Part shown: positions 52,648 through 61,517 of the stretch, piece by piece
How the letters are laid out: each line of letters begins with the position of its first letter
How positions within the stretch are numbered: position 1 is the first letter of the stretch
Assembly: GCA_016187025.1 (NCBI GenBank)
Contig: JACPKM010000004.1
Span: 236,715 to 300,714, forward strand
Length of the DNA stretch: 64,000 bases
Direction: 5' to 3'
Source of the DNA: Candidatus Daviesbacteria bacterium
GTDB lineage: Bacteria > Patescibacteria > Microgenomatia > Daviesbacterales > UBA10151
The notes under the pieces: model-generated
Told to the model about the DNA's origin: nothing
The model's database searches: none
Seen by the model: the letters and a program-made list of their open reading frames with translations, nothing else
Position numbers and translations under genes: made by a program

Positions 52648-54381
52648 TTATCTCTTAGATTCAATCTCCATTAGAAGCTGTTGTAGGAACTCTTCAGCTT
52701 TTAAGCCATTTTGATTTTCACCGTTTCTTTTTCTAACTGATATTAGATTATCCTTTTCTTCTCTTTCACCCACTATGATCATGTAAGGAATTTTTTGCAG
52801 CTGGGCACTTCTAATTTTGTTTTGCATAGTTTCGCTTCTATTATCAACCTCAGTCCTTATTTTTGCATTACTTAATTGTTCGAGTAACTTTTGTGCATGA
52901 TCTAAATTCTTATCTGAAATGGGGATAATTTGTACTTGAGTAGGAGCAAGCCAAGCTGGAAAAGCTCCAGCGTAGTGTTCTATTAATATTCCAATAAATC
53001 TTTCAAGTGAGCCGTAAATAACTCTGTGGATTGCCACAGGTGTTTTCTCCTGTCCTGCTGCATCCGTATATTTAAGCTTGAAGTTTCTGGGTTGTTGAAA
53101 GTCAAGCTGTAATGTGCCCATTTGCCACTGCCTACCAAGAGAATCCTTCATTAAAATGTCTATCTTAGGACCATAAAATGCTCCGTCTCCTTCCAAGATT
53201 ACATATTTTTTTCCGCTTTCCTCAAGAATTTCTTGTAATTCTTTCTCTGCTTTGTTCCAGGTTTGTACATCTCCCATAAACTTTTCCGGTCTAGTTCCTA
53301 GTCTGAAGGAATATTCAAGTCCAAATATAGAATAAAATTTTTCAACTATTTCAAAAAGCCTTTGGTATTCTTGTTTTATCTGATCTTCACTAACAAATAT
53401 ATGAGCATCATCTTGCCTAAACTCTCTAGCTCGCAGTAAGCCATTTAAAACACCAGATAATTCATAACGATGAAGCGGATCAGTGTCAGATAATCTTAAG
53501 GGTAGATCTTTGTAGGATCTGGTTTTGAATCCAAAGATCACCATAGCATTAGGGCAATTCATCGCCTTTATTCCGTATTCTTCGTTTTGTCCCATATTAG
53601 CAACAAACATATCCTGCCAATAATGATCAAAGTGGCCAGACGTTATATAAAGCTCCTTTTTATTTAAAATGGGCGATACAGTTTCATAATAACCCCGTTT
53701 TTGATGTTCTTCCCTCCAGAATTCAATAAGTTTGTTGTATAAAATGACCCCTTTTGGGAGCCAGTAGGCCATACCCGGGGAGGTTTCATGAAAGAAGAAT
53801 AGCTCAAGCTGTGGTCCTAGTTTTTTATGATCCCTTTTTTTGGCTTCCTCAAGCATTTCCAAATATTTATCTAACTCATCTTTATTTGTAAAACAGGTTC
53901 CGTAAATTCTGGTTAGCATTTTGTTTTTCTCGGATCCTCTCCAGTAAGCACCAGCAATAGATAAGAGTTTAATTGCGCCAATATCCTGACTTGGGTTTTT
54001 AGAGTGTCCGCCCCGGCAAAGGTCCTCAAAGTCTCCGGATTTATAAATCGTAACCTTTTCACCCTTTTGGGATATTTCATCGATTAACTCAAGTTTATAA
54101 GGATTGCCTTTAAAAATTTCTTTTGCTTCTTTTTCAGAGACTTCTCTATGCTCAAAGCTTTCCCAAGTTGGGAGAAGTTCGGTCATCTTTTTTTCGATCC
54201 TAGGTAAATCTTCCTCTGTAATTTTTAAATCTTCAAAATCAAAATCATAATAGAAACCGTTTTCGATTGCAGGGCCAATTGTCCTTTTAGCATCTGGCCA
54301 AAGGTCCAGGACAGCAGCTGCCAATAGATGTGCACAGCTATGATTTAGGTTATTTAAATCATTTTTATCTGAATTAACCAT
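52648..54381 (-). CDS. thrS: Threonyl-tRNA synthetase without TGS domain
   Basis: 577 residues. Starts directly at the editing domain (NHSCAHLLAAAVLDLWPDAK, with its HxxxH zinc-type site); the N-terminal TGS domain of about 60 residues is absent. Class II core: zinc residues in AMNCPNAM, RQDDAHIF and PVAIHRVIYGSLERF, then an anticodon-binding C-terminus. TATAAT 7 nt before the ATG suggests a leaderless mRNA. Confidence 0.96.
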   Translation of the reverse strand: MVNSDKNDLNNLNHSCAHLLAAAVLDLWPDAKRTIGPAIENGFYYDFDFEDLKITEEDLPRIEKKMTELLPTWESFEHREVSEKEAKEIFKGNPYKLELIDEISQKGEKVTIYKSGDFEDLCRGGHSKNPSQDIGAIKLLSIAGAYWRGSEKNKMLTRIYGTCFTNKDELDKYLEMLEEAKKRDHKKLGPQLELFFFHETSPGMAYWLPKGVILYNKLIEFWREEHQKRGYYETVSPILNKKELYITSGHFDHYWQDMFVANMGQNEEYGIKAMNCPNAMVIFGFKTRSYKDLPLRLSDTDPLHRYELSGVLNGLLRAREFRQDDAHIFVSEDQIKQEYQRLFEIVEKFYSIFGLEYSFRLGTRPEKFMGDVQTWNKAEKELQEILEESGKKYVILEGDGAFYGPKIDILMKDSLGRQWQMGTLQLDFQQPRNFKLKYTDAAGQEKTPVAIHRVIYGSLERFIGILIEHYAGAFPAWLAPTQVQIIPISDKNLDHAQKLLEQLSNAKIRTEVDNRSETMQNKIRSAQLQKIPYMIIVGEREEKDNLISVRKRNGENQNGLKAEEFLQQLLMEIESKR

Positions 54382-54482
54382 TTTTCTGATTATACATATT
54401 TTTAGGCAATAATCATATACATTTTTCCATTAAAAATTTCTCCTTTCGCAGGTTTAATTAAATTTTAAATGCAGTCAAGCTA

Positions 54483-54725
54483 CTATTTTTGCAGCTGGAG
54501 GGAATTCGATGGTTTTTCAGGTAAGTCCCGCAAAAAATCTCCAACAAATGGCAAAAAGTTAAAAGACCTTAAAATAGAAAAAAGAATTGCAACAACTACA
54601 GTTGCACCAATTACAGTACCAACTCCCCAGGCGATTCCACCTAGGAAATTCCCTACAATTATATACTTTTTTTTGATATGCGAATTCGCAGTTAGATGCT
54701 TATGTATTTCTTTTGAGGTATCCAT
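54483..54725 (-). CDS. Small membrane protein, DUF5665-like
   Basis: 80 residues. One or two hydrophobic segments in GNFLGGIAWGVGTVIGATVV and VAILFSIL, followed by NFLPFVGDFL, the pattern of DUF5665 proteins. TTGAAT-17-TATATT lies 6 nt before the ATG. Function unknown. Confidence 0.65.
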   Translation of the reverse strand: MDTSKEIHKHLTANSHIKKKYIIVGNFLGGIAWGVGTVIGATVVVAILFSILRSFNFLPFVGDFLRDLPEKPSNSLQLQK

Positions 54726-54784
54726 AACTTAAATATACTGGATAAAGCAAAATGATTCAATCAAGATAGATCTTACAAGAATAA

Positions 54785-54861
54785 TGGTGGGCGGTACAGG
54801 GATCGAACCTGTGAACCTTCCGCACGTCAAGCGGACGCTCTACCAGCTGAGCTAACCGCCC
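54785..54861 (-). tRNA. tRNA-Val (GAC)
   Basis: Acceptor GGGCGGT pairs with ACCGCCC. Anticodon arm TCCGC-ttgacgt-GCGGA gives GAC. T-loop TTCGATC. It is followed by an encoded ACCA end, the only tRNA in the window with CCA in the DNA. Confidence 0.95.
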
Positions 54862-54937
54862 TTAGGTTAGCAATTTTTTTGCAGAATTTTTCTGTCACGG
54901 TTAATTTTAAGTTATGTTAGGTTGATATTCAAGGAGA

Positions 54938-55633
54938 TTAACCAGCATTACCACCACTTGAGGACATTACATGCCCACCTTCAAAAATTTTCCTTTGATC
55001 TTCGTCAAATCCTTTAGTAGGTTTAGGACTTAAAGCAGGGTTTCCCTCCATAGCTTCTGGAGCAGATGTTATTACGAGATTCTCTTTTTCCATTGCTATG
55101 GCATAAGCTATGGATCCAATATTAAGAATGTGTTCTCTAGAAACTCCAGCATTACCAGCTTTTTGCATCAATTTTTGCTCTATTCCGAATAAGCCTTGCG
55201 GATCAAAGCGTTCAGCCATTTTTACCGCTTCCTTCTTTGTTTTTTCCCCTGCTTGAATTCGATCAGCTTCTTGCCTCTGATAACTTTCCCTTTCATGCCT
55301 TGCGGTTTCCCTGGTGTTTAATTCTTCTTCTGTAAGTTTTCCTTCAGTAGGTTTAGTTCCCTCTTTTCCGCCAATTTGATTTACGAATAAATCTCCAATA
55401 GCAGAGCCTGCTTCTTTTAAGCCGCCTTCAATAGGTCTTAAGTTTGGTATTTGAAAGTTTGCAAGTACCCCGAGAATTTTTACAGTCGGTAGGAGGTTTT
55501 CAGTTGGTGCCGGATTGAGGGGGTTATATTCTTCAAACCCATCAGGGGCAAAAAATCCTATACCCCTTCTCCAAAGAGGTACATTACTTCCTGTTTTCTG
55601 CTCTTTTTGTGGTTGCGCCGTTAAAGACGACAT
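54938..55633 (-). CDS. Unknown hydrophilic protein
   Basis: 231 residues, charged and partly disordered (Glu/Lys/Gln/Arg-rich middle, ETARHERESYQRQEADRIQ), with a weakly hydrophobic segment at about 48-75. The C-terminus (STSGG-like Ser/Gly tail, MSSSGGNAG) is low complexity. No family recognised. It is the only intact gene of the small island between two tRNA genes. Confidence 0.5.
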   Translation of the reverse strand: MSSLTAQPQKEQKTGSNVPLWRRGIGFFAPDGFEEYNPLNPAPTENLLPTVKILGVLANFQIPNLRPIEGGLKEAGSAIGDLFVNQIGGKEGTKPTEGKLTEEELNTRETARHERESYQRQEADRIQAGEKTKKEAVKMAERFDPQGLFGIEQKLMQKAGNAGVSREHILNIGSIAYAIAMEKENLVITSAPEAMEGNPALSPKPTKGFDEDQRKIFEGGHVMSSSGGNAG

Positions 55634-55770
55634 TGTTTTTGCCTCTTTATAAGTATCCCGAGAGGCCCGGGATTAGAGGATATTCTACTACATTCAAAAT
55701 GAAAGTCAAATTATATCTGGTAAAAATTACGTAAGAAGTTTTTAAATGCGAGGTATTCTGGTTCAAGAAT

Positions 55771-55873
55771 GAATCTACCGCAAGCTCACGCATGCGGTAG
55801 ATTCTTGTTTCCCGCCTTCGGTGGGTACTTGCTACGCTCGTACAAACTTCATCTCCTTGCTCAACGCAAGGAG
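55771..55873. repeat. Cluster of three hairpins
   Basis: Perfect 12-bp arms 55771-55782 / 55793-55804 (gaatctaccgca and its complement), then CCCGCC-ttc-GGTGGG (55811-55825), then CTCCTTGC-tcaac-GCAAGGAG (55853-55873). In the 55640-55890 interval I see no credible gene; an 80-residue minus-strand frame crosses the hairpins and is probably spurious. Confidence 0.7.
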
Positions 55874-55893
55874 TATTGCGTTTGAACAATAAA

Positions 55894-56096
55894 CTAAAAA
55901 GCAGTTTTTCCGCTGAGTAGATCTTTTATAACGTATTCATACGTTTGCGGAAGGGCAGAAGGTAAACCACCATCACATTGTTCTCTCAAATAATGCTTTA
56001 ATACCTGTATTGGCCCGCTATCAATTCCTTTATCTCTTGCCCAGAGTAATGACCGCCTTAGGTTCTAAAACGAAGTGCAGATGTACTTTTTGTCAT
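55894..56096 (-). pseudogene. Short frameshifted gene, family unknown
   Basis: ATG at 56096 reads MTKSTSALRFRT then stops. In the -1 frame the reading continues as LRRSLLWARDKGIDSGPIQV, LKHYLREQCDGGLPSALPQT, YEYVIKDLLSGKTAF to TAG 55894. The combined product of about 67 residues looks protein-like. One missing base, a programmed shift or a sequencing error would each explain it. Confidence 0.45.
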
Positions 56097-56174
56097 TGGA
56101 ATAGTTCATATATACATTAACAGATAATATTTATCATGCAAGTTTTGGAAAAAAGTGCTATATTTCAGATAATC

Positions 56175-56222
56175 ATGGATTTAGAGAGTAAAGTAGTTTC
56201 AGTAACAGGTGCTTCAAAAGGG
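56175..56222 (+). pseudogene. 5' stub of a short-chain dehydrogenase gene
   Basis: ATG 56175 opens MDLESKVVSVTGASKGT, the beta1-turn nucleotide-binding start of SDR enzymes (VTGASxG). The similarity ends abruptly at the 3' border of the tRNA-Leu gene. Only about 16 codons remain. Short, but the motif is specific. Confidence 0.5.
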
Positions 56223-56227
56223 ACTTT

Positions 56228-56311
56228 GTGCCGAAGAGAGGATTTGAACCTCCACTCCCTTACGGGAACAGCGCCCTAAACGCTGCGCGTCTGCCATTCC
56301 GCCACTTCGGC
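56228..56311 (-). tRNA. tRNA-Leu (TAG)
   Basis: Acceptor GCCGAAG/CTTCGGC, anticodon arm CAGCG-tttaggg-CGCTG gives TAG, long variable arm with TCCCgtaaGGGA, T-loop TTCAAAT. CCA not encoded. Its 3' end abuts the truncated SDR gene. Confidence 0.94.
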
Positions 56312-56344
56312 TTGATGGATGTAATTTTAGCAGATTTAGATCTG

Positions 56345-57073
56345 TTATCCAAACCGCTGAATGGTCTTTTGCTGAGCTTGGAGTTCCAGGGTATTATCCA
56401 AAGGCTCCAATTCAACTTCTTTTCCATACTTTGTTTCTAAAGCTTTTTTGATTAGCCAATCTGCTAGGTAGGGATTTTTGGGTAAAAGAGAGCCATGCAT
56501 GTAACAGCCAATAGCGTTTTTGTAAATACAGCCTTCTGTATGATCTTCACCATTGTTGCCAAAGCCTTTAATTACTTTACCAAGTGGTTTGGCTTCTGGC
56601 TTTAAGTATGTTTTACCGGAATGGTTCTCAAAGCCAACAAGTTTGCCAAACATCGACTCTACAACGATGTTTCCAATCATTCTATTTGAGCCGGCTTCAG
56701 TATATGCCTGAAACAGTCCTATACCCTTAAGTTTGGGACCTTCGTGGGGTTTGTAATATTGGGCTAGAAGCTGGTATCCGCCGCAGATAGAAAGTAATGG
56801 TACTCCTCTGTCTACCTCTTGTTTGATAACATTCCCCTTAGATTTCAAATCCTTTGCTACCAAGTTTTGAGACTGGTCTTGTCCCCCACCAAAAAAGTAC
56901 AGATCTACCTGTCTTGGTTTAAGGCTATCCTTAATCGAGATATTTTTTACACTTACCTCTATCCCCCTCCACTCGGCGCGTTTTTTAAGGGCGATGATAT
57001 TGCCGGTATCCCCGTAGATATTCATGAGATCACCATATAAGTAACCGATCACAATTGACAATTCATTTTTCAT
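56345..57073 (-). CDS. gatD: Lipid II isoglutaminyl synthase, glutaminase subunit GatD
   Basis: 242 residues. CobB/CobQ-type class I amidotransferase: YFFGGGQDQSQNL, nucleophile Cys in LLSICGGYQLLAQYY, His in GCYMHGSLLPKNPYLADWL. With MurT it amidates D-Glu of lipid II to D-isoglutamine, which promotes peptidoglycan cross-linking. Eight nt downstream of murT. Confidence 0.93.
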   Translation of the reverse strand: MKNELSIVIGYLYGDLMNIYGDTGNIIALKKRAEWRGIEVSVKNISIKDSLKPRQVDLYFFGGGQDQSQNLVAKDLKSKGNVIKQEVDRGVPLLSICGGYQLLAQYYKPHEGPKLKGIGLFQAYTEAGSNRMIGNIVVESMFGKLVGFENHSGKTYLKPEAKPLGKVIKGFGNNGEDHTEGCIYKNAIGCYMHGSLLPKNPYLADWLIKKALETKYGKEVELEPLDNTLELQAQQKTIQRFG

Positions 57074-57081
57074 TTTAATTA

Positions 57082-58371
57082 TTAATCCTCCTCCCAGTAA
57101 TGTTTTTTAATACCTGATTTTGCCAAGATTTTTTGCAGCCTGAGCATAGCCGTGTATGTAGGAAAGATAAACAAACGACCCTTTTTCTCCCTTGCAGCCT
57201 GTTGCAAAGCCTTATTTAGCTCATTTTCAACAGTAATTGCCTCAGGCTTAAAGCCAGCATATTTGATCCTGACTGCTAAATCTTGGGCTCTGGAACCACT
57301 AGCGTATATGGTATATTCCCTCGACTGTACTCGGGACGAATTTCGAAATATTTCGAAATTCGCATCCCAAATCCAAGAAACATCTGTCCCATCAGCCAAA
57401 TTATCATTTAAAGCAATTAAAAGGCTGTCTTTCTCTTTTAGCTGAGATGAAACTGTTTTGAAAACTTCTGTTGCTCCAGTTGGATTTTTTATTAGAAAAA
57501 TAAAGCATACTTTTGAGTTGATGGTAAGCTTTTCAAACCTTCCAAATGCGGGAGTGACATCTTGTAGATACTTTACTGAAATTTGAGGTGAAATATTTAA
57601 ATATGAAGCGCTAATAATTGCTGCTAAAGCATTATATACATTGTAGGTTCCTGAAAAATTAAGTTTGGCCAAAACAGATTGTTTTTTAATATCAAGGTTG
57701 AAGCAAAGAGTATCAAATTTGTTTTGTTTTAAGTTTTTGGCTTTGATATCAACTTTCCCATTTATTTTTTGACTTGTTTTTTCTCCTTTTAGTTTATTTT
57801 TTTCTAAGCCAAACATTACTACTTTTCCACCAAAACAAGCTTTTAGCTTGGCTGTATTTGCATCATCTCCATTTACCACAACTAAAGTGTCTCTTTTGAG
57901 AGTTTTTAGTGTTTGACACCAGTTTTCAACAACCGCATCAACCTCCCCATATCTATCCAACTGATCTCTAAAAGCGTTCAAAAACACAATAATCTTTGGA
58001 TTTAGCTTAGGGGCAACTGTATTAAAAGCAGCCTCATCCAGTTCCCAGATTCCTAGTTCATACTTTTTGCCAAATCCTGAAATAAGGGTAGAGGCTATCC
58101 CCCTTTCTAAATTTGAGCCTGTATGGTTTCTAATTGTTTTTATACCGGATTTTTGAGCAATATGGGCAAGCATTCTAGCTGTTGTGGTTTTGCCGTTTGT
58201 GCCAGTGATAACAATATTTGTTTGTATTGACTTAGTAAGATTTAGGATTAAGTTAGGATCTAGTTTTAAAGCATACAGTCCTGGAGCTGCAGATCCCCCA
58301 CCTAAGTTTAGCTTTTTAGTTGAAGCCCCGATTGCTTTACCCAGTAGGACTGCCAGTGTAGTACTTATCAT
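57082..58371 (-). CDS. murT: Lipid II isoglutaminyl synthase subunit MurT, no zinc ribbon
   Basis: 429 residues. Mur-ligase core: VITGTNGKTTTARMLAHIA (P-loop), NHTGSNLERGIASTL, WELDEAAFNTVAP, NAFRDQLDRYGEVD. MurT usually carries a four-Cys zinc ribbon inserted in the middle domain; here the corresponding stretch (about 195-235, KNKLKGEKTSQKINGKVD) has no Cys pairs. A 26-bp palindrome sits in frame near the 3' part (57337-57362). Activity with GatD is still expected. Confidence 0.92.
   Translation of the reverse strand: MISTTLAVLLGKAIGASTKKLNLGGGSAAPGLYALKLDPNLILNLTKSIQTNIVITGTNGKTTTARMLAHIAQKSGIKTIRNHTGSNLERGIASTLISGFGKKYELGIWELDEAAFNTVAPKLNPKIIVFLNAFRDQLDRYGEVDAVVENWCQTLKTLKRDTLVVVNGDDANTAKLKACFGGKVVMFGLEKNKLKGEKTSQKINGKVDIKAKNLKQNKFDTLCFNLDIKKQSVLAKLNFSGTYNVYNALAAIISASYLNISPQISVKYLQDVTPAFGRFEKLTINSKVCFIFLIKNPTGATEVFKTVSSQLKEKDSLLIALNDNLADGTDVSWIWDANFEIFRNSSRVQSREYTIYASGSRAQDLAVRIKYAGFKPEAITVENELNKALQQAAREKKGRLFIFPTYTAMLRLQKILAKSGIKKHYWEED
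57337..57362. repeat. 26-bp perfect palindrome within murT
   Basis: cgaatttcgaaat followed directly by its reverse complement, with no loop. In frame it encodes (antisense) the residues around ANFEIFRNSS. gggac/catccc flank it, extending the hairpin with mismatches. Confidence 0.85.
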
Positions 58372-58410
58372 ATTCCAGCAAATTATACCGCATAGCCTTT
58401 GTATTTAAAG

Positions 58411-58989
58411 CTATTTCAATGCAATCTGCGCGGAGTTTCCAGCAATTTTAGCCAATAAGCCATTTGCAGGTATTGGTAGGTTGTTGTACTCTCTAGAAAA
58501 ACTGTCTATGTCTTTTAGGAAGTAATCAACCTTCCATCCCCAAGCAGGTGAGGCAGCATATATCCTGTTCATTGCATAAGGATCTGTTAACCCTTTAGAA
58601 ATATAGTTTTCCTTAAGTCCCTTGGAAACGGTAAAAATCCCATCTTTCCAGGATGTAAAGTAGATAGCTTGAGTACCATATACTCCCCAACCCCAAGCAT
58701 TATATCCACCGGGAATAAATCTGCCAAAGGTGGATTCAACTCCGGCAATAGCTGGAACTAGCCTCCAGTCAATGCCATACTCATCAGCAGCATCAATAAA
58801 ATCTTGAGCATGATATTGTAAAGGTGAGTTATATTTGGCTAAATAATCAGCCAAAATCTTAACTCTTTGGTCTTCTTTTTTAGTTTCAACATCAGAATTA
58901 ATTTGTACAGCTACTACGGGTTTTGCTAAAGTAAGCTGAGTGGCTGTTAATATGGTTAACACTAAAAGTGCTGTCAATATTTTGTTCAT
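58411..58989 (-). CDS. Secreted lysozyme-like (glucosaminidase/SLT-like) protein
   Basis: 192 residues. Signal peptide (about 1-22, TATQLTLA). The domain has YGIDWRLVPAIAGVESTFGR with a likely catalytic Glu in GVEST, then NAWGWGVYGTQAIYFTSWKD, typical of lysozyme-like murein hydrolases. The C-terminus KGLKENYISKGLTDPYAMNR is shared with the next gene. SD AGGA is 7 nt from the ATG. Confidence 0.78.
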   Translation of the reverse strand: MNKILTALLVLTILTATQLTLAKPVVAVQINSDVETKKEDQRVKILADYLAKYNSPLQYHAQDFIDAADEYGIDWRLVPAIAGVESTFGRFIPGGYNAWGWGVYGTQAIYFTSWKDGIFTVSKGLKENYISKGLTDPYAMNRIYAASPAWGWKVDYFLKDIDSFSREYNNLPIPANGLLAKIAGNSAQIALK

Positions 58990-59086
58990 AAAAAAATCCT
59001 GATACTTGTGGGGACAAATACCAGGATAAGGAGCGTATAATAGCAGGTTTACTACGAAAAGTCAAATACTAGAGGATATTACTAAC

Positions 59087-59710
59087 TTACTGAAGCTCTT
59101 CCATGAAATAGGAGACGCCTTTGGCCCAGGCACCGCCTTTTTCCACAGACGGAGGTGTGTATTTGGCCATGATCTGGCGTGGTGTTTTTAAACCTTGGTT
59201 TAAATAATCTTCCCTTAATGCTCTACCAACTCTTTCAATTGCTTCTTCCCAGGATGTAAACTTTGTCACCTTATTCCCATAAATACCAAATCCAAAGGGA
59301 TTATATGAGTCCTTTATTACTTTTTTACCGCCATTTGATTCTTGCATAGCAATTGAGGGTAAAAGCCGGTAATCCAGGCTGTATTTTTCTGCAACGGATA
59401 AAAAATGCTGGCTATAATCTGCCAAGATAGAATTTTTACTTTTAAAATAATTTTCAATAATTTTTGCCCTGCCATCAGTAAACTCAACATTATCTCTTGT
59501 TTCTGAACTTTCCTCGGGTAAAGCTGCAAATGGTTGAAAAGTTTGGGCTGTAGGAAGTGCATATTGCTCAGTTGAGATATAAAAAAACAATAATATTGCA
59601 AAGAAAAAGCTTAAAAATACTGAACCAAACCAGCAAGCAATTAGAGGGATAGGAAAAGACCTAACTGTCAAAACACTAGAGTTCAAAACTTGCCCTGAGT
59701 CCGTCTGCAT
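59087..59710 (-). CDS. Membrane-anchored lysozyme-like protein, paralogue
   Basis: 207 residues. One membrane segment (about 20-46, GSVFLSFFFAILLFFYI). Lysozyme-like domain: YSLDYRLLPSIAMQESNGGK with Glu in MQES, NPFGFGIYGNKVTKFTSWEE, then RALREDYLNQGLKTPRQIMA. It is clearly related to the neighbour at 58411-58989, so the pair arose by duplication. One is secreted and the other anchored. Confidence 0.76.
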   Translation of the reverse strand: MQTDSGQVLNSSVLTVRSFPIPLIACWFGSVFLSFFFAILLFFYISTEQYALPTAQTFQPFAALPEESSETRDNVEFTDGRAKIIENYFKSKNSILADYSQHFLSVAEKYSLDYRLLPSIAMQESNGGKKVIKDSYNPFGFGIYGNKVTKFTSWEEAIERVGRALREDYLNQGLKTPRQIMAKYTPPSVEKGGAWAKGVSYFMEELQ

Positions 59711-59780
59711 AAGTTATCTGCTCTTTACGCTTCGCAAATCATAATCAAAGCTTTAGACGATTGTCAAGTATTGTGACAGC

Positions 59781-60809
59781 CTAATCCAATGAAAGAATTG
59801 TTTCTGCCAATTCATCCGGGTCATGCCTTAAAAGATGTTCTCTGACATGGTAGGTAGCCATTGATGACTGAATAATTTTTAGATTTGGTGCTAGGTTTAG
59901 ACAGTCTTTTTCGTCAACTTTAACCGGTTTTTGGCCTTCTTTTTCATAAGTATCTAAAATTTCTTCATTTAATCCATTTGCATTGGCAATTAGGTAGTTA
60001 ATCTTTTCTTTATCTTCCAAATAAAATAAAAATGCTTTTAGAAAATCAGAAGCTTTAAACCCATCTGTTTCTCCCCTTTTGGTCATTAGGTTGAGCACCA
60101 TAATAACTTTTGCACCAGATTCAACTATTGCCTCTTTAATTCCATTTACCAGCAAATGCGGTAGGATACTAGTGTATAAATCACCTGAAGAAAATATTAT
60201 CTTATCAGCTTCTGTTATAGCCTTGATTACCTCTGGGTTTGGGTCGGCATTAGTTTCAAAATAGATTCTCATGATCCTATTGTCTGGGTTATAGCCCTCC
60301 TGATTCCCTCTTAAGTCAATGTTTGATTCTCCCTCGATTTCTTCCCCACTTTCCAACTTGGCCATTAAATTCAAATCAGTAAGACTTACAGGTAGAGCTC
60401 TTGCACGGATTCTAAAAAGCAACCTTTCAGCATCAACTCCTCTGTCCGGACCTTTGTAAATATGCTCAAGTCTGGCAGCTATTAAATTGCCCACACTATG
60501 CCCTTTTAAAGTACCAGTCACATCAGGCAATCTATCATCAAAAAGCCTTTGGGCCACCTGTCTTTGCAGGGGATCTTCCATTAAAGCCAGCAAGCACTGC
60601 CTTAGGTCTCCCGGTGGTAAAACTCCCATTTCAGTTCTAAGTCTGCCAGATGATCCGCCGCTGTCCCATGTCCCAGTGACTGCTGTGATATTTTCAGGTA
60701 GGTTTTGTTCAACTAAACCTCTTAGTAAGGAAAAATGCCCTGTTCCACCACCAAAAGTGACAATCTTTTGTTTAAAGGAATATTTCTTATCCTGTAAAAT
60801 ATTGGCCAT
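59781..60809 (-). CDS. yvcK: YvcK/CofD-family protein
   Basis: 342 residues from ATG 60809; the longer frame runs into tRNA-Val and is rejected. KIVTFGGGTGHFSLLRGL, TDNGGSSGRLR-like TWDSGGSSGRLRTEMGVLPP, GDLRQCL, GHSVGNLIAA, FSSGDLYTSILPHLLV are all family motifs. YvcK links central metabolism and cell-wall synthesis and binds UDP-sugars in Bacillus. It is in a cell-wall gene block here. Confidence 0.93.
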   Translation of the reverse strand: MANILQDKKYSFKQKIVTFGGGTGHFSLLRGLVEQNLPENITAVTGTWDSGGSSGRLRTEMGVLPPGDLRQCLLALMEDPLQRQVAQRLFDDRLPDVTGTLKGHSVGNLIAARLEHIYKGPDRGVDAERLLFRIRARALPVSLTDLNLMAKLESGEEIEGESNIDLRGNQEGYNPDNRIMRIYFETNADPNPEVIKAITEADKIIFSSGDLYTSILPHLLVNGIKEAIVESGAKVIMVLNLMTKRGETDGFKASDFLKAFLFYLEDKEKINYLIANANGLNEEILDTYEKEGQKPVKVDEKDCLNLAPNLKIIQSSMATYHVREHLLRHDPDELAETILSLD

Positions 60810-60818
60810 TTTTAAAAG

Positions 60819-60892
60819 TGGACAAGACAGGACTCGAACCTGTGGCCTCCTCAGTGTAAATGAGGCGCTCTGACCAACTGAGCTACTTGTCC
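60819..60892 (-). tRNA. tRNA-Val (TAC)
   Basis: Acceptor GGACAAG/CTTGTCC, anticodon arm CCTCA-tttacac-TGAGG gives TAC, T-loop TTCGAGT. CCA not encoded. It lies 9 nt upstream of the yvcK start, on the same strand. Confidence 0.94.
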
Positions 60893-60955
60893 GCGGCAAT
60901 ATTATACCAACCTTTATTTGTTTATGATACAGTTGATAAGAAGACGATATAGATT

Positions 60956-61408
60956 CTATCCAGCTGGTGTGACACCATAAATTCTTATTTGAGTGGAGTA
61001 ATCAATCCAAGGATAAAGTATGGTCATGTCATCAGTTTTTAAGTTGATACAGCCATGGCTCATAGGGACCCCAAAGTTACTGTGCCAGTATGTTCCATGT
61101 AGTGCGTATCCTTTATAGAAATAAACCACATATGGAACATTAGGTAAGTTGTAATATGTTCCTAATCTTTTATCCCCACCTATCATTCTTTGAAAAGGGA
61201 CTTTTACCCAGGGCTTGAAATCCCCTGTAGGAGTTGGCCACCAGGGTTTGCCTGAAGAAATAAGAAAGCTATAAACTAGGGTATTATCCTCAAAAGCATG
61301 GAGTTTTTGGGCAGTTAAGTCAACTTCTATTCTTTTAGTAGCAGCTTGGACGTCTATTGGTTTAATTAAGGTAAATAACATTAATAAACCAATCAAAAAA
61401 ATCCTCAT
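60956..61408 (-). CDS. L,D-transpeptidase (YkuD family)
   Basis: 150 residues. Signal peptide (about 1-22, ending VQAA). A single YkuD domain: KRIEVDLTAQKLHAFEDN, PTPTGDFKP, and the catalytic motif HGTYWHSNFG then SHGCINL with the nucleophile Cys. Such enzymes make 3-3 peptidoglycan cross-links or attach proteins to the wall. Confidence 0.93.
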   Translation of the reverse strand: MRIFLIGLLMLFTLIKPIDVQAATKRIEVDLTAQKLHAFEDNTLVYSFLISSGKPWWPTPTGDFKPWVKVPFQRMIGGDKRLGTYYNLPNVPYVVYFYKGYALHGTYWHSNFGVPMSHGCINLKTDDMTILYPWIDYSTQIRIYGVTPAG

Positions 61409-61517
61409 AAAATAAATATAGTAAACAATCTATAAAATTTATAAAATTAAGCGTAAGGAATTAGAAAGAATTAGTACTAAATAAACAATGCTGGTATAAT
61501 TTGAATGTTTAATTTAA

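Noticed and set aside
55647..55889. 80-residue minus-strand frame as a gene
   Set aside because: It runs through three hairpins, has no recognisable motif and no start signal.
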